From positions 36,668 to 100,667 of the forward strand of contig DVNM01000020.1 in the NCBI GenBank assembly GCA_018714405.1: 64,000 nt of DNA. Reading direction: 5' to 3'. Below, piece by piece: positions 33,204 to 40,816 of this stretch (position 1 is the stretch's first letter; the number at the start of each line of letters is the position of its first letter). The notes under the pieces were generated by a model. That model worked only from the letters and a program-made list of their open reading frames with translations. It had not been told where the DNA came from and did not search any database. The position numbers and the translations under genes are program-made. The DNA comes from Scybalenecus merdavium. Its GTDB lineage: Bacteria > Bacillota > Clostridia > Oscillospirales > Acutalibacteraceae.

Positions 33204-34528
33204 GCGCATTACACATATTGGAAGTTACACTGTATTCCCTTTTGAACTTTCTGCCCTATTTGGCGCTGGCTTTTTTCCCGTTTGCACAGAAATGCCGCTT
33301 CTCCAAACCGGTCACGACCGGCATTGTCCTGGCGGCCACTGCTTTGCAAAGCTTCTTCTTTGTATGGACAGATTATTACACGCAAAGCGCCGGCGCCGTA
33401 CTTTCGCTGATCGTCTTTGCCGCTTTTCTGCTGCTTTACATATTTATTGTGAAAGAGGACATCCGAAAGCTGCTGTTTGTTTTGCTGATGGTCATCAATA
33501 CAGCCTACCTGGTCATGGTCACCGCCAAATGTGTGGAAGGCTTTTTGTTTCCGGCGCTGGCAAGCCAGGACAAACGCTGGAGCTGCGTGCTGTGCACTGC
33601 ACTGTCGCAGGCCGCATTCCTGCCGTTTTACTTTGTCTTTTTAAAGAAGGTTTTTATACCGGCGGCAGCTGTACCGGCCAGCCGGTCCATGTGGAGCGCC
33701 ATATGCCTGGTTCCCGCCGTGTTCTATTTGTTCTGGTACCACGACCTGTATTTCAGCAAAGGGCCTGAAATTCAAATGATGCTGCACCCGACCAATTCCC
33801 TGTTTATCATTCTGATCAACGCCGGCTCTATCCTGATCTATACGATCGTGATGCGTATCCTTGTGCAATCCGAACGCAACATGATGCTGCGTTCGCAAAA
33901 CCACATGCTTGCCATGCAGAACCTGCAGTACGAAAGCCTGAAGGAGCGCATTGACGACGCGCGCCATGCGCGCCACGACCTGAAGCACCACATTCGGCTG
34001 ATGTCCACCATGGCGGAGCAAGGCAAATTTGACGAGCTGACCGCTTACCTGAAAAACTACATTCGCACCCTGCCGGCAGATACGCCGCTGACCTACTGCA
34101 AAAACACCGCGCTGAACGCCGTTGTGTCGTTTTACGCACAGGCTGCGCAGGAGCACGGCACCGATTTTAAAGCCGACATCCGCCTGCCTGAGCATCTGCC
34201 GGTCAAAGACGCGGACCTGGCCGTGCTGTTCGGCAACCTGCTGGAAAACGCATGCGACGCCTGCCATGTCATGCCCCAGGGGCAGCCGCGCCACATCCGG
34301 CTGCGTATTTCCATGGCAAACGACAGCGCCATTGTTTTTACATCCGACAACACGTTTGACGGCACACTGAAGCGCAGCAAAGAAAGCGGACGGCTGCTTT
34401 CCACCAAGCACAGCGGCGACGGTATCGGGCTGAGTTCTGTGGAGTCCATCGTCGCGCGCTACGGCGGCACCGTGGACATACAGACCGACAGCGGCCTGTT
34501 CCAGGTCTCCGGCGTGCTGAACACTTAA
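33200..34528 (+). CDS. GHKL-family sensor histidine kinase (AgrC-like)
   Basis: 442-residue membrane kinase. About six transmembrane segments fill residues 1-215. A helical dimerisation region follows, with the likely phospho-acceptor His in DARHARHDLKHHIRLM. The GHKL ATPase domain has N-box NLLENACDACHVM, a G-box GDGIGLSSVESIV and the end GTVDIQTDSGLFQVSG. The architecture is that of AgrC/VirS/ComD peptide-sensing kinases, always paired with LytTR regulators. It overlaps the regulator as ATGA. No AgrB protease or peptide precursor gene is found beside it, so the ligand is unknown. Confidence 0.9.
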   Translation: MSALHILEVTLYSLLNFLPYLALAFFPFAQKCRFSKPVTTGIVLAATALQSFFFVWTDYYTQSAGAVLSLIVFAAFLLLYIFIVKEDIRKLLFVLLMVINTAYLVMVTAKCVEGFLFPALASQDKRWSCVLCTALSQAAFLPFYFVFLKKVFIPAAAVPASRSMWSAICLVPAVFYLFWYHDLYFSKGPEIQMMLHPTNSLFIILINAGSILIYTIVMRILVQSERNMMLRSQNHMLAMQNLQYESLKERIDDARHARHDLKHHIRLMSTMAEQGKFDELTAYLKNYIRTLPADTPLTYCKNTALNAVVSFYAQAAQEHGTDFKADIRLPEHLPVKDADLAVLFGNLLENACDACHVMPQGQPRHIRLRISMANDSAIVFTSDNTFDGTLKRSKESGRLLSTKHSGDGIGLSSVESIVARYGGTVDIQTDSGLFQVSGVLNT

Positions 34529-34539
34529 AACGCAGCAAA

Positions 34540-34562
34540 AAAAGACGCCCGCAAGGGCGTCT
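34540..34562. terminator. Hairpin abutting repeat copy B
   Basis: AGACGCCC / GGGCGTCT (34543-34550, 34555-34562) follows the kinase gene. It lacks a T-run on the plus strand because the 0.4-kb repeat begins at its last bases. An A7 run on its left would act as T7 on the minus strand. Confidence 0.6.
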
Positions 34563-34964
34563 CAGCGTGTCGAAAAAGGTATAACGGCAACAAATTATAC
34601 AGCCTGACACGCTGAAAGGCTGTCAAAAAGGCGAGTTGAATTTTGTATTTTGCGAGTGGGAGCCGTCGTCTAAATGCACGCCGATACGTTCGCAACCGCC
34701 TTTTGAATAGTTTTTTGCGGCGATTGCTCACTTCAAGCGTGCATTTTTCCTCTCCCCAAAAAGCCATATGGCTTTTTGGGGACCCCCTCGGTACTGCCCC
34801 GAGCAAAAGATAAAAAGCGCAAAAACCGCACAGTCGTGCGGTTTTTCTGCTTTTAAAGTGCTTTATTTCCTTTAGAGTGCAAGATGCTTTTCTGCTTAAG
34901 AAAAATAGCAGTCTATTTTCAAAATTTTTTCTACGCGCGGTCCAACCGGCTTTTTCAAGAGTCT
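34562..34964 (-). repeat. Dispersed 0.4-kb structured repeat, copy B (inverted)
   Basis: A 403-bp element that, read on the minus strand, aligns end to end with copy A (14574-14980). The terminal stem TCAGCGTGTC / GACACGCTGA, the CCCCAAAAAGCC / GGCTTTTTGGGG hairpin, the TGCACGC / GCGTGCA stem and the CCGCAC / GTGCGG hairpin all recur. Differences are scattered substitutions and small indels, mostly outside stems. An apparent peptide starting MAFWGEEKCTL is shared, but its frame is lost after about 32 residues owing to an indel between copies. Non-coding is therefore more likely. Confidence 0.85.
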
Positions 34965-34965
34965 C

Positions 34966-34990
34966 AGCAGGGCGCTTGCGCCCTGCTTTC
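34966..34990 (+). terminator. Hairpin at the outer end of repeat copy B
   Basis: AGCAGGGCGC / GCGCCCTGCT perfect 10-bp stem followed by TTTC. The stretch from here to 35205 holds no gene I can support. It includes a short segment (about 35000-35022) resembling the left end of copy A in direct orientation. Confidence 0.6.
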
Positions 34991-35205
34991 TTTATACCGC
35001 GCAGAGAATAAACTGGACAGACGCGTGCAAAACAGCCGCAGCCGGCAAACGGCAAAAAACGCGTTGCGCGGTTTTATAAACATTTTTCCGCACCGGCCTG
35101 ACCGCAATAAAAAACGGCGGTACAGGACAAGGCCATCCTATACCAACCGTTTTCTTACAAATATAGAGCAGTGCAAATGCACACATTTTTTTGATCGCTT
35201 GGCCA

Positions 35206-35757
35206 TTACGGCATATACCAGAAAGAATGCAGACCCGACATGTAGGTGCGTGCGCCGCGCGGCATTTGCACCAAAGCATTGAAAGCATTGTAATAATCGC
35301 CGGCACCCATGACGATGCAGGCAAGACCAAAAGAAGTCCAAAACAAATGGTCTGCCGTGATAACGCCTATCAGATACGGAACAAAACCGAACACCACATT
35401 CGGCAGCAGTGACAAAAAGATGAACCTGGCCTTTGACATGGATTCCGTACCCACCACAAACAGCATGCCCTGGCGCAGGCAGGTATACAGATAAACATCT
35501 TTTTTAAAACACACAGCGTGTAGCAGCTCATGCGGCAGCGCCGTAAAAATGGAACATAAAAGTCCAAAATAAAACGGAATAACGCTTGCCATGCTGAGCT
35601 TGCCCCAGTAGCGAAAAAGCACGACCGCACCGAACAGCGCAAACAACCCAAGGCCAAAACCCAGGGTAATGCGGCTAAGCGCCTTCATGTCGGCGGCTTC
35701 TTTAAACGGGACAAATCCCGCAGGATGCGGTTTTTGCGGCAGCGAGTCCTCGTTCAT
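35206..35757 (-). CDS. DUF3267 putative zincin-like membrane protein
   Basis: 183-residue membrane protein with about four to five hydrophobic segments and a membrane-embedded HELLH motif (LPHELLHAVCF, near residues 70-80) typical of DUF3267 putative metallopeptidases. The start at 35757 is chosen because AAAGGAAA precedes it at 8 nt; an upstream GTG/ATG pair gives an 11-residue extension without a good site. It shows some resemblance to spore or site-2-protease-like families, but peptidase activity is not established. It lies downstream of, and parallel to, the ABC exporter genes. Confidence 0.8.
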   Translation of the reverse strand: MNEDSLPQKPHPAGFVPFKEAADMKALSRITLGFGLGLFALFGAVVLFRYWGKLSMASVIPFYFGLLCSIFTALPHELLHAVCFKKDVYLYTCLRQGMLFVVGTESMSKARFIFLSLLPNVVFGFVPYLIGVITADHLFWTSFGLACIVMGAGDYYNAFNALVQMPRGARTYMSGLHSFWYMP

Positions 35758-35834
35758 GTCAAATTTTCCTTTATAATGCAGTTTCATCACATAACCGGCA
35801 AAAGCCGCTCCTCTTTATCTTACAGCAAACGCAT

Positions 35835-37586
35835 TTACTCTTCAAACTGTGCATTGTAGAGCCGGCTGTAAAAGCCGCCTTTTTGCATCAGTTCGCTGTG
35901 TGTGCCCGTCTCCACGATCCGGCCGTCTTTCATGGCAATGATCACATCGGCCTCTTTGATCGTGGACAGGCGGTGCGCCACAATAAAGGAGGTGCGCCCG
36001 CGCATCATTTTGGCAAAAGCGTTTTGGATCTTCAGTTCCGTGCGCGTATCGATCGACGATGTGGCTTCGTCCAGAATCAGCATCGGCGGCAGCGCCAGCA
36101 TCAGACGCGCAATACAAAGCAGCTGCTTTTCGCCCTGCGAAAGATTGGAGCCGTCCTCGCCGATCACCGTGTCGTACCCCTCAGGCAGACGTTCAATAAA
36201 CGCATGGGCGTGCGCAGCCTTTGCGGCCAAAAGCACTTCCTCGTCGGTCGCGTCTTCTTTAGACAGCCGGATGTTCTCGCGCACCGTGGCGCTTTTCAGC
36301 CATGTGTCCTGCAAAACCATGCCGAAATTGCTGCGCAGGCTGCGGCGTGTCATATCGGTCGTAACGATGTCGTCCACCAAAATGCGGCCGCTGTCCACAT
36401 CGTAAAAACGCATTAATAGATTGATCAGCGTTGTCTTGCCGCACCCGGTCGGCCCGACAATAGCCACGCGCAAGCCCGGTTCCACCTTTAAATTGAAATG
36501 GCGGATCAGCGGCTTTTCAGGCGTATAGGAAAAAGAGACGTCGGCGAATTCCACACGTCCGTCTGCCCCCGAAAGTGTTTTTGCATCCGGCGCATCAGGC
36601 GTAACTTCCGGCGTATCGAGCAGTGCAAAAAGACGCGCGGCACAGGCCACCGCGTTTTGCAGCTCTGTGATCACCGAACTGATCTCATTAAACGGCTTTG
36701 TATACTGATTGGCATAGCTTAAAAAAGCAGAAAGCATGCCGACACTGAACGCACCGCCGGTCATCACGCACAGCAGCGCGCCGATCAGGGCGACAACGGC
36801 ATACACAACGCTGTTCACAAAACGTGTGGCCGGATTGGTGATCGACGAGAAAAACGTTGCCTTTAAAGAATAATCGGCCAGCTTATTGTTGATCTGATCA
36901 AAGCGCGACATGTTTTCGCTGCGGCGGTCAAACGCTGTTACGACTTTGGAGTTGGAGACCATTTCATTAATAAATGCCGTCTGCTCGCCGCGCACTTCCG
37001 ACTGCAGGCGGAACATTTTATACGTTTTCTTGGCAATAAAGCGCGCCACAAAAATCGAAAGCGGTGTGATGAACACCACAGCCAGCGCCATGTAGACGTT
37101 GATCGTCAGCATAAAAATCAGGGTGCCGGCGATCGTCATAACACCGGTAAAGAACTGAGAAAAGCCCATCAAAAGGCCGTCTGCAAACTGATCCACATCC
37201 GCGATGACGCGCGAAACGATGTCGCCGCTGCTGTGGCCGTCCAAATAGGAAAACGGCAGCTTGTTCAGCTTGACAAACGCCTGCTCGCGCATGTCGCGGA
37301 TCACGCCGAACGTGATTTTGTTGGAGGCCACGTTCATGATCCACTGGGCCACGGCACCAAGGGCGATCAGCACACAGACTTTCGCAATGATTTTCGCTAT
37401 GCCGGCAAAATCCACCTGACCGGGGCCCAGGATCAGGTCGATCGCATCACCGACCAAGACCGGGATGCAGAGGCTGGACACAACGCTGAGTGCGGAAAAG
37501 AGCAGCACACTGGCGACCTGCAGGCGGTAATGGCCGGCCAGGCGCAGTACGCGCTTTACCGTATCGGAACGGGAAGTTTTTTTCAT
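35835..37586 (-). CDS. ABC exporter, canonical half of a heterodimer
   Basis: 583-residue half-transporter with a six-helix membrane domain (about residues 15-310) fused to an ATPase domain. The ATPase motifs are complete: Walker A GPTGCGKTTLI, signature LSQGEKQLL, Walker B plus catalytic Glu in MLILDEATSSID, and H-loop VAHRLSTI. It overlaps the partner gene by 4 bp. Paired with a degenerate half, it fits the BmrCD/LmrCD/TmrAB class of heterodimeric multidrug exporters. Substrate is inferred only in that general sense. Confidence 0.92.
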   Translation of the reverse strand: MKKTSRSDTVKRVLRLAGHYRLQVASVLLFSALSVVSSLCIPVLVGDAIDLILGPGQVDFAGIAKIIAKVCVLIALGAVAQWIMNVASNKITFGVIRDMREQAFVKLNKLPFSYLDGHSSGDIVSRVIADVDQFADGLLMGFSQFFTGVMTIAGTLIFMLTINVYMALAVVFITPLSIFVARFIAKKTYKMFRLQSEVRGEQTAFINEMVSNSKVVTAFDRRSENMSRFDQINNKLADYSLKATFFSSITNPATRFVNSVVYAVVALIGALLCVMTGGAFSVGMLSAFLSYANQYTKPFNEISSVITELQNAVACAARLFALLDTPEVTPDAPDAKTLSGADGRVEFADVSFSYTPEKPLIRHFNLKVEPGLRVAIVGPTGCGKTTLINLLMRFYDVDSGRILVDDIVTTDMTRRSLRSNFGMVLQDTWLKSATVRENIRLSKEDATDEEVLLAAKAAHAHAFIERLPEGYDTVIGEDGSNLSQGEKQLLCIARLMLALPPMLILDEATSSIDTRTELKIQNAFAKMMRGRTSFIVAHRLSTIKEADVIIAMKDGRIVETGTHSELMQKGGFYSRLYNAQFEE

Positions 37587-39298
37587 GCCTCTCCCCCCTT
37601 AAACTGTGAATCGTAGATTTCGCGGTAAACGCCGCAGGTGCGCATCAGCTCGTCGTGCGTACCGATGCCGACGGCGCGCCCCTCATCAAGCACAATGATC
37701 TTGTCGGCGTGCATGACCGTAGAAGAGCGCTGCGACACCATGAACACGACCGGATGGTACGGCAGGCTGCGGATCGCACCGCGCAGGCGCTTTTCGGTCG
37801 CAAAATCAAGCGCCGAAGCGCTGTCGTCCAAAATCAGCACCGGCGGTCTGCCGGTCAGTGCCCGGGCAATGGAAAGGCGCTGGCGCTGCCCGCCGGAAAA
37901 GTTGCGGCCCTCCTGCTCGACCTGTGCATCGAGCCCGCCCTTGGAGTCCACCACATCCTGTGCCTGTGCGGCCTGCACGGCAGCCGTCATAGCAGCCTCA
38001 TCGGCCTTTTCATCTGCCCAGCGCAGGTTGTCGGCGATCGTCCCCTGAAACAGCACAGCCTTCTGCGGCACGACGCCGATCAGTTTTTTCAGCTCACTGC
38101 GCGTATAGGAGTTTATTTCGCGCCCAAACAGCGTAATGCGGCCGGACTGCGCATCATAAAAGCGCGGGATCAGATTGACCAGCGTGGATTTGCCTGAGCC
38201 GGTCGAGCCGATCACGCCGATGACCTCACCCGGTCTGGCCGTAAAGCTGATGTCGCTGAGCGCCGCCTTGCCGGTCGTATGATAGGAAAAAGACACATGT
38301 GAAAACGAAACGGCAAAGTCGTCTTTTGACGATTTATCGGAAGTCAGGCGCACCTGCGTATCGGCCGATAAAACCGCTGTGATACGCCCGGCGCTGGCAA
38401 ACGACTTGGTGACCGTTATGATCAGATTGGCAAGCTTCAAAAGCTCGATCAGGATCTGGCTCATGTAGTTGTAAAGCGCAACGACCTGACCCTGGCTGAG
38501 TGCGCCGGTATCTACGCGAAAAGCGCCGTATTCGATCAAAAGCACAATACCCACGTTGATAATAACGAGGGTAACGGGGTTCAAAAGCGCTGAAATGCGG
38601 CCAGTCGCTTTTTGCAGCGTGTTCAGCGAATTGTTTTGTGCAATAAACCGGGACTGCTCGCGCTCTTCGGCACAAAACGCACGGATCACACGGGCACCGG
38701 TCAGATTTTCACGCGTCATTTTTGTAAGTCCGTCCAGCGCGGACTGGATTTTTTTATAGCGCGGCATCGTTGCCCCCATAATGCCGAAAATGACCACACA
38801 AAGCATGGCCACCACGCCGGCAAAAATAAGCCCGGCGCGGCTGTCCAGCACAAACGCCATAACAACAGCGCCGCCGACGATAAACGGGCTGCGCATAAAA
38901 AGACGCAGCACAAGGTTCACGCCGGACTGCACCTGATTGACGTCGCTGGTAATGCGCGTGATCAGGCTGGAGGTCGAAAAAAGATCGATCTGTGCAAACG
39001 AAAGGCAGCTGATTTTGTCGAACAGATCGTGGCGCAGTTCGCGGCCGAACCCGGCGGCAGCTTTGGCGGCAAAATACTGCGCCGTAATGGCGCTGACCAT
39101 GCCGACCACACCAAGCCCAACCAGCACAAGGCACATCTGCACAATGTAAGCACGGTCGCCGTCTGCAATGCCGCGGTCAATGATGCTGGCCACGATCAGC
39201 GGAACGATCAGTTCAAACACCGCTTCGAGCAGTTTAAAAAGCGGCGCACAAACGGACTCCCCTTTATAGTTTTTTAAATAAACAAGCAGTTTTTTCAT
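37583..39298 (-). CDS. ABC exporter, degenerate half of a heterodimer
   Basis: 571-residue half-transporter, first of the pair. The membrane domain is followed by an ATPase with good Walker A (GSTGSGKST) and signature (FSGGQRQRLSIARAL). The catalytic Glu after Walker B is replaced in VLILDDSASALD, and the H-loop His is replaced by Gln in FMVSQRSS. Such asymmetry marks the BmrC/YheI-type subunit, in which one ATP site is non-hydrolytic. GGGG precedes the ATG. The promoter upstream carries two palindromes, so a repressor is expected although none is adjacent. Confidence 0.92.
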   Translation of the reverse strand: MKKLLVYLKNYKGESVCAPLFKLLEAVFELIVPLIVASIIDRGIADGDRAYIVQMCLVLVGLGVVGMVSAITAQYFAAKAAAGFGRELRHDLFDKISCLSFAQIDLFSTSSLITRITSDVNQVQSGVNLVLRLFMRSPFIVGGAVVMAFVLDSRAGLIFAGVVAMLCVVIFGIMGATMPRYKKIQSALDGLTKMTRENLTGARVIRAFCAEEREQSRFIAQNNSLNTLQKATGRISALLNPVTLVIINVGIVLLIEYGAFRVDTGALSQGQVVALYNYMSQILIELLKLANLIITVTKSFASAGRITAVLSADTQVRLTSDKSSKDDFAVSFSHVSFSYHTTGKAALSDISFTARPGEVIGVIGSTGSGKSTLVNLIPRFYDAQSGRITLFGREINSYTRSELKKLIGVVPQKAVLFQGTIADNLRWADEKADEAAMTAAVQAAQAQDVVDSKGGLDAQVEQEGRNFSGGQRQRLSIARALTGRPPVLILDDSASALDFATEKRLRGAIRSLPYHPVVFMVSQRSSTVMHADKIIVLDEGRAVGIGTHDELMRTCGVYREIYDSQFKGGEA

Positions 39299-39330
39299 AA
39301 TGTCCCCTGCGTCATAAAATTTAATATGTA

Positions 39331-39362
39331 CAATTATATAATTGCACAGGCAAGCCTGTCAA
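39331..39362 (-). promoter_or_regulatory. Promoter of the ABC exporter with two palindromes
   Basis: On the minus strand TTGACA (39357-39362), 18 bp, TATAAT (39333-39338). A 14-bp palindrome CAATTATATAATTG (39331-39344) covers the -10 box. A second, ACAGGC-2-GCCTGT (39346-39359), fills the spacer and reaches the -35 box. Confidence 0.7.
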
Positions 39363-39394
39363 CCAAATATAAGACAAAAATGCCCGAAAAAGTA

Positions 39395-39422
39395 TTGACT
39401 ATTTAAAGAATGCGACTATAAT
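39395..39422 (+). promoter_or_regulatory. Promoter of the Gfo/Idh/MocA gene
   Basis: TTGACT (39395-39400), 16 bp, perfect TATAAT (39417-39422), about 30 bp upstream of the start. Confidence 0.75.
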
Positions 39423-39453
39423 GTATAAAAAATAAGAACCGAGGTACGCTTTT

Positions 39454-40755
39454 ATGGAAAGAAAGCCTGTAAGTGCAATCATTGTCGGCGCCGGCCACCG
39501 CGCATTTGTTTACAGTCAGCTGGCACTGACCGACCCGGACAAACTGCAGATCGTCGGCGTGGCCGACCCTGACCCCATCCGCCGCAAAAAAGCGATGGAG
39601 ATGTTCCGTTTCCCGGCTGAAAACTGCTTTGAAACGGCGCAGGAGCTGGCCAAAGCGCCGAAATTTGCCGACGCCATCATCAACGGCACGATGGACGAAC
39701 AGCACCTGGAGACCGCACTGCCGCTGCTGGACGCCGGGTACGACATGCTGCTGGAAAAGCCGTTTGCCGTGAACGAAGAAGAGATGAACCAGATCGTGGC
39801 CAGCGCCAAAAAGAACCATGCAAAAGTCATGATCTGCCATGTACTGCGCTACACGCCGTTTTACTACGGCATCAAAGAAAGGGTCGTGCGCGGTGACATA
39901 GGCGACATCATCAACATCCAGACAAGCGAACATGTCTCGTACCACCATCTTTCCACTTCCTACATCCGCGGCAAATGGGCCAATTCCGACAAGTGCCACA
40001 CCTCGATGCTGCTTGCCAAGTGCTGCCATGATATTGACATCATGATGTGGATGATGAGCGACACCAAGCCCACGGCAGTTTGCTCGTTCGGCAGCAAATT
40101 CCAGTTTAAACCCGAAAACGCGCCGAAAGAGGCCGGCACACGCTGCATGGTGGACTGTCCGCTGGTAGACACCTGCCGCTATTCGGCAAAGCGCCTTTAC
40201 ATAGATCACCCGGACCGCTGGTCGTTCTACGTCTGGTCTGCGCTGGAGGACAAAGAAACCCCCACGATCGAGGACAAGATCGGCCTGCTCAAAGGCGATT
40301 CGCCCTATGCACGCTGCATTTACAAGTGCGACAACAATGTGGTGGACCATCAAAGCGTTTTGGTGAACTTCGCAAGCGGCGCGACCGGTACCCACAACAT
40401 GGTGGGCGGTTCCTCTGCTCCGCTGCGCCGCATTCATATTATTGGCACAAAAGGCGAAATTTACGGCAATTTTGAGGAGAGCAAGTTTTACGTCTCCACC
40501 ATTGACCCATCGCCCGGCAAAGAGTGCCGTGTGGAAGAGGTCGACTTAAACGTGCACGGCGACATGGTGGGCGCATACGGCGGGCACGGCGGCGGCGACG
40601 AACGCCTGGCGGCGGACTTTGTCAATTTTGTACGCGGCGAGGACACCAGCCTGGCCTGCACCTCCATTTTTGACAGCGTAGCCGGCCACTTGTGCGTATA
40701 CCTGGCCGACCGTTCCAGAGAAAACGGCGGCATGCCGCAGAAAGTGGAGCTGTAA
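39454..40755 (+). CDS. Gfo/Idh/MocA family oxidoreductase
   Basis: 433-residue NAD(P)-dependent oxidoreductase acting on a sugar or cyclitol. The N-terminal Rossmann loop is IIVGAGHRAFVYSQLAL, the cofactor-linked family motif is LLEKPFAVNEEEMNQIV, and CCHDIDIMMWMM corresponds to the catalytic helix with the Asp/His pair. A cysteine cluster CMVDCPLVDTC near residue 230 recurs in long members of this family. Its role is not known. Monocistronic, with its own promoter and a perfect terminator. The substrate cannot be assigned. Confidence 0.9.
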   Translation: MERKPVSAIIVGAGHRAFVYSQLALTDPDKLQIVGVADPDPIRRKKAMEMFRFPAENCFETAQELAKAPKFADAIINGTMDEQHLETALPLLDAGYDMLLEKPFAVNEEEMNQIVASAKKNHAKVMICHVLRYTPFYYGIKERVVRGDIGDIINIQTSEHVSYHHLSTSYIRGKWANSDKCHTSMLLAKCCHDIDIMMWMMSDTKPTAVCSFGSKFQFKPENAPKEAGTRCMVDCPLVDTCRYSAKRLYIDHPDRWSFYVWSALEDKETPTIEDKIGLLKGDSPYARCIYKCDNNVVDHQSVLVNFASGATGTHNMVGGSSAPLRRIHIIGTKGEIYGNFEESKFYVSTIDPSPGKECRVEEVDLNVHGDMVGAYGGHGGGDERLAADFVNFVRGEDTSLACTSIFDSVAGHLCVYLADRSRENGGMPQKVEL

Positions 40756-40784
40756 ACACAAAAACTTCCCCTAATATTTAACAA

Positions 40785-40816
40785 GAGCCGCACGGAATTC
40801 CGTGCGGCTCATTTTT
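40785..40816 (+). terminator. Terminator of the Gfo/Idh/MocA gene
   Basis: A 26-bp perfect palindrome with GAGCCGCACG arms, then T5. It overlaps the end of the convergent UvrA-like gene. Confidence 0.9.

Noticed and set aside
34966..35205. A gene between repeat copy B and the DUF3267 gene
   Set aside because: No frame has a ribosome-binding site or family resemblance. Only hairpins and a short repeat-like stretch are seen.
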